A DNA stretch of 64,000 nucleotides. Origin: Bolinopsis microptera. Lineage: Eukaryota; Ctenophora; Tentaculata; Lobata; Bolinopsidae. This document shows positions 10,863 through 24,200 of this stretch, piece after piece; the stretch's first letter is position 1, and every line of letters starts with the position of its first letter. A program made the translations under genes and the position numbers. A model generated the notes under the pieces. That model did no database searches, had not been told where the DNA came from, and saw only the letters and a list, made by a program, of their open reading frames with translations. The stretch is from contig NC_087075.1 in assembly GCF_026151205.1 (NCBI RefSeq), forward strand, positions 2,950,359 through 3,014,358, written 5' to 3'.

Positions 10863-12084
10863 TCATCTCTTTTTGATTATATTGTCAGGGTACTTTATAA
10901 AGTCGAAATATGCGCTGATACGATGAAGTTTCAACGATTTCGAAATTTTTCCTTTAAAAACATTTCCTTGTGTTTAGGTAAGCATATCGGTCGATCACTG
11001 ACTGAATATGCCACCTAATACTCATTCAAGTTGGCATTAAATTCATATATAATGACATTAAACTGTCGTGGCAAAGCAGAATTTGTTGGAAATCACGAAT
11101 GAGCAAATTCTCACCTTTCGCACGTGCAAACTATGAGCGGACGTTGCGTGCGCATTGAATATTAAATCGCCGTAAATTTTTGCATGTAATTGTTTTATAT
11201 ATAGCTTGATAAGCATGCAAAGTTTCAAAGTATTTCAAGAAGAACTGTAATCACAACGGCACTCTAAAGTTGACAGAAAATGACGAAAACAGCAATTTCC
11301 AGTGATTTTAGTAATTTTCTATCAATTTGGGCGTGTCCCCACGTGTGCAACTTTTCGATTTTCAACTTTAAAACTAGCCTAATGCACAATTTATACCTAT
11401 AGGAAGCAGAACTAAGCTCCACAACCCAAGGCATGGCCCAACACCAGAGAATACTAAATCGCAAAATTGACGTTTTTATAAAATAATTCTTCAAAAAAGC
11501 ACAAACTTCAATGACGAATATCTTTATGAAGGAGCAAGCTAGAAAAACTTTCCAGTAGATTTTCAGAATGCTTGAACAATTATCTAAGATGAAAATTTCC
11601 TCAGATTTTGAATATAATTACTTTTTAATGGTGTAAAATCATTTTTAAAAGTGATTACTTTGTCAAAAATCAAGTTTTAAAAACGGTCAACTTGATGACG
11701 TCATCAAGGGGTGTTCATGACGTCAAATAATTTTTTTATACAATGTAAACTAAAGTGTAAACAATTATTTTCAAGACCGGTGGTCGGAAATGGCTGTATC
11801 TTTTATACTTTTGAATCTATGGACAATTAAATACAGGCTACAATTGACTGGCAAAGCGTCTATCCCTGAATATGTATATATATATATATCACGACAATCT
11901 ATCGTAAAACAGGGGTTCTAGAAAACCCACTTCCCGATGCTCCTGAAACCTGAAACTTTTTTTGCAGGCGATTTGGTCAACGCCTAGACGCCCTGAAAAA
12001 TTTCAGATCTCTAACTCAATTTTAACATGGTTTTTAAGGCACCTGAATATGGCGATTTTGGGTTTTTTACCGAATTTCGTATAA
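10863..12084 (+). repeat. Composite repeat body, copy 2
   Basis: Homologous to 6309-7525 throughout. Differences include a shifted AT microsatellite (about 11870-11890) and small indels. It ends ATTTCGTATAA and passes without interruption into the CAGTGCTGGC element. It therefore preserves the site that received the 861-bp insertion in copy 1. Confidence 0.85.
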
Positions 12085-12236
12085 CAGTGCTGGCGAGTAT
12101 TTTATGCAAATTTCTTAAAAATCTCAACATAACTATTTTTTATTCCTGTCATCTTTGACATCAAATTAGAATGTTTTGAACTAAAAATAAATCTGCTGAA
12201 CGACTTCCGATGAGTCTTAATGCCTGAAAAACTCCT

Positions 12237-12294
12237 GCCGGAGGCGGCGGCCTTCGGCCGCCGCCTCCGGCCGGAGTGCACGCTTCGCGTGCAC
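12237..12294. repeat. Two GC-rich hairpins with TTC loops
   Basis: 12237-12271 is a perfect 16-bp stem (arm GCCGGAGGCGGCGGCC) closed by a TTC loop. 12276-12294 is an 8-bp stem (GTGCACGC) with the same TTC loop. Both are nearly pure G+C in an AT-rich genome, and both are absent from the matching part of copy 1 near 8526. They look inserted or locally amplified. Confidence 0.85.
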
Positions 12295-12343
12295 GAAAGA
12301 GGCTTGTAACGTGTACCAAAGGGGGTATAATAGTAAAGGGGGT

Positions 12344-13115
12344 ATATATACATATCACCGGAGACTCGCGGGCGGAACAAAATATTGCACGCGCACGCGC
12401 GTGCAATATTTCATATGTCCCCGAGGGCGCTAGCCCGAGGAGGACATATTTTCGTATAGCACGGAGGGCCCATCGGGCCCGAGTGCTATACGATTTTTCC
12501 GCCCGCGGGTCGAGGTGATGTGGATTATATCCACCAGCGGGCGTATTACAGTTAATATATAATTTTATAAATAAACAATGGAGCTTGTATAAAAGTCAAC
12601 TCTAGAAAAGGTCGCCACTAATTGTTGTAACCATGGTAACACGTCACGTGTTCAATGTAAGCCAATCATAAAGGGCTTTGTCGTATATAGGGGCTCGAGA
12701 TGCACTGCATTCCCAGGCCGTTACGTGGGAATAATGAATGTAATGTCAGTGACGATGAATATCAATAATATAGGGGGATTATAGTGCTGATGTGTATTAT
12801 GTAGTGTGTTACAATAACTTTGATATAAATCAAAATATCATGTCATCTGCTCACGAGCTGCATGAGCAGCCCTACCGGACACAAAAATGAAATGTATAAT
12901 ATTATATATATAGTCAGTGTAATATAAGGAATTTCACATGGAGACGATACAGAAACTGAAAATATTTTAGAGAACTCCGGGCTATATTGCTACTGGTCAA
13001 ATTAAATGTCACTTGTTAGCGGGCTATATCATGAGCGGGCTGTAGAGATATCGGGCCCTTTGACAGCGGGCTGGTGAGAGCCCGCTATGCGAAAAAGCGC
13101 ACGCTGGTGGATATA
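12344..13115. mobile_element. Cloverleaf-headed mobile element, copy 1
   Basis: The left 180 bp (12344-12525) folds into a multibranch structure. A 10-bp GC stem (CGCGGGCGGA 12367-12376 with TCCGCCCGCG 12498-12507) encloses three arms: 12381-12410 (14-bp stem), 12413-12449 and 12453-12492 (10-bp stem plus an inner GGGCCC-ATC-GGGCCC hairpin). The remainder (12526-13115) has 14-bp inverted ends, TATATCCACCAGCG. The interior carries CCAAT (GCCAATCATAAA), CACGTCACGTG, an X-box-like palindrome (GTAACCATGGTAAC) and a TATAAAAG box. No protein is encoded. A second copy at 19714-20770 is identical across the structured head. The flanks fit a TA target duplication. The class is unknown. Confidence 0.85.
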
Positions 13116-13195
13116 ATAGTAAAGAGGGTATAATAGTAAATGGGGTACATAGTATACCCACAATAAATGCAACGGTCGTGCTTGCCAGCACTGTG

Positions 13196-15100
13196 ATATT
13201 GTTGTTCAAATTTATTTTTTATAATACGACATATACCGTAAATACTAATAATAATAATAATGAAGCAGACCAGTAAATATTTCGAATAAACTAAAACATC
13301 AGTACGTAAGTACAGTGGACAAAAATAAAATAGCTAATTATAAGTATAATTAGTTGAACTTGAATTGCAGTTGGAAGTATTTTAATTTTGATCGCGAGGA
13401 TCGTTATCGGTCTAAATTATACTTATAGATTACGTGCCGGGTTAAAAATAAATAACCGATGTTATCCTTCAGTGTGTGTGGTAGTGGTACTTGTACAACT
13501 CAATCGAAGCCGAACTTTTAAAAAGCTTCCTCGTACAGATAAAAAGTTTGAAGTTGGAAGAATGACACTATTAGTATTAGTATTACCAATACGCGGCGCG
13601 ACGAGGCGACAACGTTGTCCCCCAAATAAAATGCCAATTGCCAATGCAAAACAACCCGGCGTTGTCTGACCTGAATTCTTTCATAATATTAAAGTCATTA
13701 AGCATAGCTTATAGATGAAGGCCAATGAGGTATTCTGGTATTAACTTTAAGGGTTTAAACTTAAAGAGGTATGACTATAAACTTAAGGTAGACGGTCAGT
13801 GACTGCATGGCCGCTTTTATTCGCAGTTGTACGCTGGTAGTTATAGTGGTAGAACATCGATACTGATACTGATAGCAAGTTACAGACTGTAACTTATAGT
13901 TATACAGTCGCATGACCACGGAGTCGGCGCGGCACCGACTCAGCGTATATTTGAAAATGTACTACCTGTACGTGGTACATATTATTTTGGTGATCTTCCA
14001 TTTTTCATCATGATTTCAATGTATTTAGTTTTACTTAACCAATCGAGCATTGCCATTAGCTAACGCATAACGACCTTCAACCTGTTAGATTTTTTGAGTG
14101 GTTGCGCCGCGGGATATAGGACTATTAGTATTACATTGGTTAAGGTTTAAAAACGTTGTATTATACTCCACGCTGCAGGCTTGCCACTTCGTGGCCCGCC
14201 GACTTTGGTTATGTATTTCAAGTATTTCAGGATTGGGTTATAGGTGGAGTCTAAAAATAGTTTAACATTATTCGAAGACTAAACTTATGACTAGAGAAAT
14301 TTTAATCACAACGCAAACAGTACGTGTCTTTATCTTTCGATCGAAAACAGAAAAGTCGGTCGAAAAGACGACTGATAGATGGCATATTTGATCGATACAA
14401 GTTTTACTTTTAGGTATAATAGTAACTCAATGGTGAGCCTACAAGTCTACACGGAACATGGTTAGAACAAATAGGATGCTATATTTCCAACAGTACTCGT
14501 TTCCTTCTTTGTATCATCTTATTTGTAGTATAGCCGAATAAAATTCATACATTATTTGTGAATTTCAGAATTTAAGACGAAAACATGTGACATGACAAGA
14601 CAATCTTCAATATTTTAAAGCTAGATTTCTAGATATCCCAACTTGAACTTAATATCTGTTTAACGCCATTTTCCGAGTAATCTTACGTTAAGAACATTCT
14701 TGAGATTTAAGCTGCTTTAATGAAAAGTAGCAGAAGCATAACCGAAACCACCACAGTGCCATATTGTTCATGTTCACAATCGTTAGAAGTTTGGGCAAAA
14801 TTCACTGAATTCCTCCGCATGAATACCATTCTTAAATATGAAAAGCAAACAACTAAAAGTTAAAACCTAACTAAAGATAATGATTAATGATAATAAAATA
14901 CAATTGTCTAAAATGATCTTAAAATATTAATTAAGACAATTAAATAATTAAACTATACATTTCTTACGTCAAACTGTTGTCAATAAGAATCACTTTCTCT
15001 AAATCAGTTCATTGAGCGACCGAAATTCGTCATTAGTCTGAAATTCAGTCTCAAGGACCAGGACAAAGTTTGTCGCGGACGCGTTAGACGTGGTGACCAG
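13196..15100. other. Intergenic between the repeat block and the homeobox gene
   Basis: No gene was recognised. There is a short GC hairpin near 13919-13941 (GAGTCGG...CCGACTC). Open frames at 13388 and 13462 are shadows of each other with no domain support. The right end probably holds the 3' UTR of the homeobox gene. Confidence 0.5.
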
Positions 15101-15162
15101 TGACGTCATAGCTACTGATGACGTCATAAACATTGATGACGTCATAGTCACGTGTGACGTCA
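15101..15162. promoter_or_regulatory. Four-site CRE (TGACGTCA) array
   Basis: TGACGTCA occurs at 15101, 15118, 15137 and 15155, steps of 17, 19 and 18 bp, with a CACGTG between the last two. TGACGTCA is the palindromic CREB/ATF site (established). The array starts about 100 bp past the homeobox stop codon, in the 3' UTR or just beyond. A regulatory role is inferred from site quality and spacing. Confidence 0.65.
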
Positions 15163-15264
15163 CAGTAAATGTACAAGGTTTGTCAACAATCTGAGCTACG
15201 TGGTCTCTATCTTCCAGTGCAGGGTACGGAGAATTGTTGGCGGTCAGTGACCGTTGCAGCCTAT

Positions 15265-18200
15265 TCAGGAGAGAGGTGATCGCTGGACCGTCCCGTATTG
15301 GGACCGACACTGGGCCATTTGTTGAGGGAATCCAGGGACAGTGGAGTAGAGGGGCCCGTTACCAGCCATGGTGGGTAGAGTGGCTCCTGAAAGGAAGAGA
15401 CTTGTTAGCGGGTACAGTGACAGTTATTATTATCAGACCATCAAGATTCAAGAGGGTGGTGTCCTGCTGCAGCGAACAGTACAATAACATAAATATGGAA
15501 CTGCTTGATCTGTTTCATAATGCTTGTCATTTTTACTGAAAACGGGCACTCGACTTTTGCTTTTGTAACGTCATTATTAAAATATTCTAGACTAGAGTCC
15601 TCATTTGATTATCTTGGTTAATTATCGGTTTTAAACCTTCTTTAAAACACATGCGCAGCAGTGACTCAGCAAATTCAAATGTAAAATGACTACCTTTTAA
15701 AAGACTTACCGAACTGACTGTGAGACTGAGGGTAGTTGACCAGAGCATTGTTAGCTAGAGGGTGTTGGAGATGGGGATGGTGGTAGCCGTGGATACCGTG
15801 TCCAGGCATCATGTTCCCAGTGGAGAGTGGTACCCCGTACCCCCCGAATAGGTCACTGTCCAGGTGGCTGTCTAAAAAGGTAACTGGGTAATTGATTGGG
15901 TAATTGATTGGGTCATTTGGGGATTAATTGTGTACAAATCATATTAAGTGGCGATTCTTTCTGAAATTATCATCGTAAAGACCGTGATTGTTTATTATTA
16001 TTTGAATTAAGAATAAGAAATTAACTCACTGGGAATGTTGATGGTCTGCTGGTTGGTGTCAATACCTTTCTGGGCCATCTCCCTCTTCCATTTGGCTCGG
16101 CGGTTCTGGAACCAAATTTTAACCTGAAATCGAAATGTGTTATGGACACGAATTTATGAAAAGTACACACAATGAAATAACAATTAAATCATCCGAATGT
16201 TGATTAAATCAACTCAAAAATAGAGAAGCGAATAGTAATCAGCAAAACAGAAGTGAAACAGAAAGTGTAAGTACCTGAGTTTCAGTTAGCTGTAGAGAGT
16301 AAGCAAGTCTAGCTCTTTCGGAAGCACTGAGGTACTTCTGAGCATTGAATCGTCGTTCTAGGCGGAATAGCTGGGATATCGAGAATATCGTCCTCACTCG
16401 TTTCTCCTTCTTCGCAACTTCTCGTCTTACATCGTCCTCTGCAATAAAGAATTGGTTAGTTACTGAGTACAAAAGTTAGGGGTTTGGTGAAATGTTTGGA
16501 CCAATTTGTCAGTGAATAGAGTATTTTCTTCTCTAAAATAAGCTATCAGATCAGTGAAATGCTTAATAAGAAGGTATCAATAGGACTAGTACATGACTTC
16601 GCATTATCTACTAACGACCAGGCCGGAATGCAAAACATTTACTTTATTTTAGGGCGTGCTTTCACAAACACGGCAGATCACAACCCCCAAAATCAGCGGC
16701 CCGAGAATTGTATCCGCATTTCCAATCAGCCTGTCGAGCAATTCCCCGTTGGATACCATCACAACCCACGTCACCAGCCACACCAGCACAAATACCCCCA
16801 AAACAGCAGCTCCGACTCCTTCATAAACCTTGTTAACTCACGACCAGCTTGCTTGTGGATCTTGTCGGAGGGACCGGTATAAACTTATAAATATGACAAA
16901 CTAATGGGGGTTAGACCAGATATTCCTCACTTCAGAGCAAGACGGGTGATCTAGGAACTAAGGTCCGAGCAATATTACACCAGCGACTGATACCTACAGT
17001 ACTTTATTAGATTTTCTCTCCGGTTTTAGTTTAGTATATTTTTCCTCTCCCCTGGAGGGCAGTGTGAAGGGAGTTAGTGTAGATGTGAGGAGTGTAGGTG
17101 ATACACTGAATTTGTCAATTATAGAGTGTGGGAGGAGTTGAAGAGAGGAGAGAGGGAGAAGAAGAAGAGGAGATGAGCTTCCAATACTCGTGACTCCAGG
17201 CAGAATACTCGGTCCTTTTGAGGAAAGTACTCACGGCTCCAATTATTGACATCGTAAAAGTACTTACGATCCAATAACTATAGATCAAGAGGATAAGACC
17301 GCTGGAAATATTTCCCTCAACTTTATTGTATTTGTGAAACACATCGCTGCTAGCACACGCACCTAACACAAGGAAAGGTCCCTAAAAGTATCCTTTTATG
17401 ATTAGCCACACTTCCTTCTTGTGGAACTGCTTCCGTTACATCAGAACTAAGAGTGATAAATGGCCCGAACTGAATATTTCACTACCTGTTGTGAGACATT
17501 TAAGTAGCAGACGACCCTTTGAAACACATTCCTCACAGATTCCCTTATCGTAGTCTACGTTAATACCAAGTCACGTGGCAATGACGTCATGTCACATGAT
17601 ATAAACCGCAGCACGTGACCTACAAGCGTTGCTAAGGAACAAAGCAGGGATAACACGTGACACTCACGAGGGTTCTTATCAGCAATACTGCAGGGAGGGA
17701 CTGAGACTGATAATTCAGAACAATTCATTTCCCAACAAATTATATTATTATTTAAGTATTTGAGAAGCCGTGAAAACAAGCCCAGCCACTCACACCTCCC
17801 CCCATCTCCCACGTGACCCAAACCTCCCAGTCAGGTCCCAAACCAGAAAACTTTCAATCTAGTAATCCACAGATAACGGCTCCCCAATATTTGATAAACT
17901 GCATAAAATTGGTTTCAATTCACACGCGTAGAGAGGGAAACAGAGCAGGGAATGGGTGGTTAGAGAGAGAAACAGAGCAGGAAAGCTAGACGGGCCACCC
18001 CAAACAGACAGCCCGGTCCCTAATTAAATCACTTCACAGTACTCAGTATCATATCTGGGACCCTTCCGTTAAATCTTTACTAGGCTTCTCCGCTTAACCA
18101 AATACCATTATATTACCTGACAAAATGGTAAACATTATCCGAAAGATTGGAGCTATTGCCGTCGGTGACGTAGGGGCTGTGGAGCCGCAGATTTGTTGGT

Positions 18201-21200
18201 GTGTACAGGATTGAAATTAACATTTTCTTATCTGGGGAAACCGATAATCTAGGGACCGATACATGAGTGAAATAAAATTTCCAGTCAGGATTTAGAAAAT
18301 CTAGAATTTATGTAATTAGTATGGACAGAAGCCGTACATGAACAAAGAGTCGCTAAAGTCAGGAAATTATTTGAAGGGAAGGAATTGTGGGGTAGGATCT
18401 GAAATACATTGAAAATTTAATGAGATCTTGAGAAATTGGAGTTCAAGTGATAAAGGGGAGTTAGGCGTTAGGTAAATCAGCTACATCCCCGCAATCTAGA
18501 TCCCTCAGCTAATAAAAATCTAAACGGGCCCACCTAAATAGCAGTTGGAAAACCGTTACAGTGTGGCAATCAGTTAATTACAGTTTAAATGGTAGTGCAC
18601 AAGCCACAATTAGTGAGCTTGCTCCAAGTACTTAATAACCAATTAGGGGTGATTAGAGGGCCGCTGGAGTCCATCAAGCAGAGCAACTACTGGCTATTTA
18701 AGTGGGGGGTCAAATGTGGGTCACGTGCTTTTCAAGCAGGAACAGTAATATTGCAACGGTTATACTTTCTGTTATGGTTAAAATTATCCGACTTATTCGT
18801 TACAATTGGGGAGATGGCAGTGCACTGTATTTGAGTATTAGGGAAGCAGCATTGTAGTTTTATTGACCATCTCTAATACACGGTTAGAGACAGAGAAAAT
18901 AATGTCTAGTCGGTGAATTTGTAACTATGTTGTGACACGTGGTACCCACGTGACACACACCAGTGAAATACCACACTTCCCACAATTACCTCATTTGAGA
19001 TCTCCGTGATTGTTCCCCCATAATAATTATGTCTGTCACAAGAGTTCATATAAAATAACTTCCTAATGAATTGCGCACTAATGCTCTGCTCCCTCACAAA
19101 CAGTATCCGCCAAATCACCACTACAACAGGGTCCTGTGCACATAACGAGACTGGAGCAGGGAGCGGGTTTTAGCAGGAAGACACGGCGCCCCCGTCAATC
19201 ACAGATTCGGAACATTTACCGGTTTGGGGCATCGGCGAGGCGGCAATATCATCTGGTTAAGACGTTATAGTGTGCGGGAATTTTAGTGGAGTACTGTTGA
19301 TTTGAGATGAGGATTAAGTAATATGGGAAATAAGGGGTAAATTGAAACATTACTTTGCTTGTTGGATGCCGCTTCAGTGACAAGTGTTGGTTACAACGTG
19401 ACATTATCAACCAATAAAATGCTCCTGTTTCAACCACGTGGCCCATTTCAACCAATGAAATCGCCTCGTTTTGAACTGTAACCCGAAGCTGCACAATAAT
19501 CACATTTAAAATGGGGCTCGTTTTTAGCCGCAAATCCGTGTCGCCAGCAAGCTGCAACTTTTACTGAACTACCAGCCAATCACAACAACTTCTACCCTCA
19601 CCAGCCAATCAGGAGCTAGAACCACGCCACGTGTCCTGTAGCGATCCAATGAGAAGCCAGGATTCGGGGCACTTGAGCCCTGCACACTTCACTGATAATG
19701 GGGGTATGACTGCTATATATACATATCACCGGAGACTCGCGGGCGGAACAAAATATTGCACGCGCACGCGCGTGCAATATTTCATATGTCCCCGAGGGCG
19801 CTAGCCCGAGGAGGACATATTTTCGTATAGCACGGAGGGCCCATCGGGCCCGAGTGCTATACGATTTTTCCGCCCGCGGGTCGAGGTGATGTGGATTATA
19901 TCCACCAGCGGGCGTTTTACAGTTAATATATAATCTTATAAATAAACAATGGAGCTTGTATAAAAGTCAACTCTAGAAAAGGTCGCCACTAATTGTTGTA
20001 ACCATGGTAACACGTCACGTGTTCAATGTAAGCCAATCATAAAGGGCTGTGTCGTATATAGGGGCTGGAGATAAGAGATCCATACTGGCACTGCATTCCT
20101 GGGCCGTGAGAATAATGAATGTAATGTCAGTGACGATGAATATCAATAATAGGGGGATTATCATATAGTGCTGACTAGCAGGAACCCGTCTACCCTAAAG
20201 TGGTGTCAAGACTCGAGAGACTAAAATAATTATTACCTATTTAATTTGCGTTTTTGACACCACTTGGGAGTCCAAATTTTGGGCACTAAAATTCTTATTC
20301 CTTGGCCAATTTTTTACTTTTTCATGCTGATTTGAAGGCCATTAAAGCATTTGACCCAGTCAAAAAAGTTTCAGTTGTATATCTTTTACGGTTTTTGCGG
20401 AAAGTCGCGTTAAAGTTGATGCCATGGTGTCAGTAAAATGGCACGGAACCATATATATCGTCTCGCTTTATATATAGTAAGATGTGTATTAATATTATAT
20501 GTAGTGTGTTATAATAACTTTGATATATATCAAAGTATCATGTCATCTGCTCACGAGCTGCATGAGCAGCCCTACCGGACACAAAAATCAAATATATATA
20601 TCTCCGTGCTATGAAAATATTTTAGAGAACTCCGGGCTATATTGCTACTGGTCAAATTAAATGTCACTTGTTAGCGGGCTATATCATGAGCAGGCTGTAG
20701 AGATATCGGGCCCTTTGACAGCGGGCTGGTGAGAGCCCGCTATGCAAAAAAGCGCACGCTGGTGGATATAGTAATGAGTTAATCTGTGCTTTGTAAACTT
20801 CCGCACGTGTGAATGATAGAGGAGCTTGCTGGCTGCCCATTGGCTCGTTACCACAGTTACTATAATACTGCACTCTTATTGGTGGTTTGTCGTGACGTAA
20901 CCACCGGTGATTGGGTAACTTTTCACACGGTTTTGTTAATAGGACTGATGTTAATTACGTGGATCAAAGCTGGCTGTATAATTTGTTAGCGTCAATTATT
21001 GTTTGAAATGATGACCGAATACCGGCGGCGGTGCCAGGTCGTCCTTATTTTGCACCTTAATTTTAACGGTCCATGACAGGAGCTGAGAGGATGCTCTGAG
21101 CCTGGAACATGCTCTAAAATCAACCTGTTACCTCCACCTAACACCTCCACAGGTACTTGCTCCTTTATAATATTACTTCAGGACTAGTATGGGAGTCATG

Positions 21201-24200
21201 ATCGGGCCGGATTAAAAACAAAGTATTGAGTAGCGACTTTACAAAGGTACTGACCTTTCTTAATAATTTCGCCCTTTTTCGGCAGTTTCTTGTTTTCAAC
21301 CCACGAGTACCACGCAACTGTTTTACCTGAAATCAATGAAATTCGTCAGTAAATTCACCAGAATAACGTCAGTAAACTGACCCGACACAGGACGATAATT
21401 ATTATTCGTCAGTAAACATCTTTAGCCGCACCTTTATCAGCCGATAATTTGATCAATCAATGTTATGGGTAGGCTGTCACGTGAAAGGTTTCAGGTACTG
21501 TGATTTGGTTGCCGCTAACTTGATTAATCTTACGTCTAACCTGCGAGTATTTTAACATGGACAGACGGTCAGAAAGTGACAACAGGATGAAATGGAACCA
21601 AAAAGTTTGAGAAAGTTCGGAAGATTCTGCGGACTGTTTTTAATGGATTGAAAAGTTGGCTGGGTCATTTTCAGGTGCGAATTTACTTTGAATTGTGCTC
21701 GATATTATTACTGTAAAAATTGGTATAATTTGATAAGAGAGGAGAAATTCATAAATATTTTAACACTTTTAAACTTCAGCTGGTGCGATTGGATAGAATA
21801 CAGATATTTTATTATTTATACTACAAACCATGAAAATAGCGGGATAATTTAACTAACGGTTTGTTTTAACATTCTGAGGCCGCTACATGACACATACTTC
21901 AAGTTCCAGCACGTAAAGAAAGCATTTCAGACATTCCGGCAAATTGTTTTCCATTCGCGTCTACACACCAAATCAGTCCCTACCCATAATAACTCTCACC
22001 TACGTTCAAAATACATGACGTTTAGCTCTTGCCAGGGGCCGAGGGGGGTCCCCATTTTACACCTCAAAGTGGCAAAGAAGCCCCCCTTATGCTCAGGTTT
22101 AGACTACTGTTTTGAATAACCGTGAACACATTGTTCACGCCAGTTTACACCACCTCTCCCAGTCTCCCCCTACACATGGCGTCATACAATGTTACAACAT
22201 CAGAACTAACTAAGAATACCGTCTGGGGGCAGTGAGATCACTACTGTATCTGTTACAGGTCATATGATATGTGACACTGTGACATTTGGCACCCTACTCC
22301 TCCTTCTTTTCCAATACACAAGGGACAACGGAGTGCTATTTTTAGCGGGATGAGATATTGGGTTGGAAGCTTATCATGTTGTATGGAAAACAGATGTTTA
22401 GAAACTTCTGTACATGATTTTGCTGTGCAGATAGGTCCTAGAATATGTACTTTTCAAGGTATTTTTACTTTTCACTGCATTCTTGCACTTTAAATTACAC
22501 TTTATGAATGTTTCCGAGGACTCAAACTTGGGGTTATAATGTTGGGAATTTGGAAGGAAAAACTAAAAGGAGATTATTACATACATGTACGGATACGTCA
22601 TATACCCGTATTAGATCTAAATTCACATGCTTCTGACACGTTACCATAGCAACACAACCACGTGACCGGTCATATCCCAAATATACCGTGTACACTGTAG
22701 TCACGAGTGTAAAGGCAGAAAATATGAGCCCATAAGCTTGAGGGGGCTTGTCACTAATGACAATAGCTATTCTTACACCGACTGTCACAAGACCTCACTT
22801 CTCCCCGCTGATCGGCAGATTACTCGCCCACGTGACCTGGTCCCTGGCTCCCTACTGGCTGGGTGCCAGATATTTTGAACTGTAACATTGATGTTAATGC
22901 AGTTATACTTGTCCTGCAGTCCTAACAATGATCTGCTCGGTCAGTCCTCAGCAGCTCATGTATTAACACATTGACCCCCCTACTCTTAGGTATTACAACC
23001 ACCACCGAACAACAAACTTTCTCGATTTGGTTTTGTCTCAAAATGTAGCCCCGTACCAGGGAGCTCCTGGTACGGAGACCCTAGTATAGGCTAAACCACA
23101 TCATAAGCAGTCAGACACCAGACGTAGTCGGGATTATATCATACCTCCTCACTGACGTATCATAGCCCCTCTCTCTCTCTCTCTTTCCTACGTATGACGA
23201 TAAAGTTCTCTGTTCTAGCAATGGAAGGAATTATGAAGGAGCATGAACATGCCTGAGAAGAGTCTGGCTGGGGTACCCCTGAAGGGTAAGAACGTGAGGT
23301 GTGTAGACACGAACACAGAGGGTCGGACCAGACAACACCTCAATATTCACACAGACTTTCTATTAGATTCAGTGCAATTCCGTGGTGGGACAGGGCGAGT
23401 GCAGTGTTTCAAAACTGCATGGTGTCAAGCTCGCAACTGTTAAATAATGGAGGTCCATTTTATGATTATTGTTCAGATTGTCTATTTTATAAGATTACAG
23501 CCAGGCGCTGGAGGTCTTAACACAGTTTGATGAGCAGATTTTGCATGATTCTCATCACTCCCATCAAGCTGTCATCACATCTCTACAGTTGTTTACACAG
23601 TGCTACTCTCCTCGCAATCTTGAATCTTGAGACTCAAAACAATACAGTTTCCAACCCGCACATAATTCACAAGGTATTTATTCCAAACCCTGATCACGAC
23701 TGGACACAAGTTAGCTGTTTTCTAGCCTAAAGGCTCACATTTACTCCCCAACACCATTCTCCACAGAGCCCTGGTGCCCCACGAGGACAGCTTCAGAAGT
23801 CTCAAAACCACTTGGAGAGTTGTTTGAGTTTCAACTGAGATGTTTGATCTGCCTCTCAGACGCTAGTTACTACGTCTACCTGTCCCTCGCTATAATTCCC
23901 AAATAGAATTAACCTCTGACCTTTGATTTTCACAGGCCGAGTGGATCCCACGGATCTGATTGGAGCCCCCTGATCACGTGATGATTTGAGAGGGTATGAT
24001 GGGTCGAGGGTTCTCCACAGAGCCTGTCCGTACCTAATCCCAAAAAGTGGGTGCTGGATTATGCATGAGAATGAGGCGCCTAACCGTCTGGCAACACTCC
24101 GCTCAGATACTTTGCATAATACGGGGTAATCAGATGCAAAAACATGGGATCACCTCAGCAGAACAAGCTCTAATGAGCCCCAAATTATACCTAATGTCCA

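Larger units (their letters stand above)
12085..13195. mobile_element. CAGTGCTGGC-ended element, copy 2, carrying nested insertions
   Basis: Terminal inverted repeats are CAGTGCTGGCGAG at the left and CTTGCCAGCACTG at the right. The outer parts match 8390-8613. Inside, tandem GGGGGTATAATAGTAAA motifs flank a nested cloverleaf element (12344-13115), and GC-rich hairpins occupy 12237-12294. Removing the nested element rebuilds a regular GGGGGTATAATAGTA tandem, which supports insertion at a TA target. Confidence 0.7.

Noticed and set aside
12102-12518. Open frames on both strands across the GC-rich hairpins
   Set aside because: They are by-products of palindromic G+C sequence inside mobile elements, with no splice sites, domains or codon pattern.
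12830-12880. Possible hammerhead-type ribozyme near CTGCTCACGAGCTGCATGAGCAG
   Set aside because: There is a 7-bp hairpin, but the required CTGANGA and GAAA core elements are absent.
18589-18834. 81-residue frame with an ATG and a protein-like look
   Set aside because: It lies antisense in the homeobox intron, has no domain, no splice support and overlaps CACGTG motifs.
22534-22788. Hydrophobic minus-strand frame
   Set aside because: The apparent protein is built around X-box and E-box motif sequence (GTTACCATAGCAAC, CACGTGACC), and no splice partners were found.
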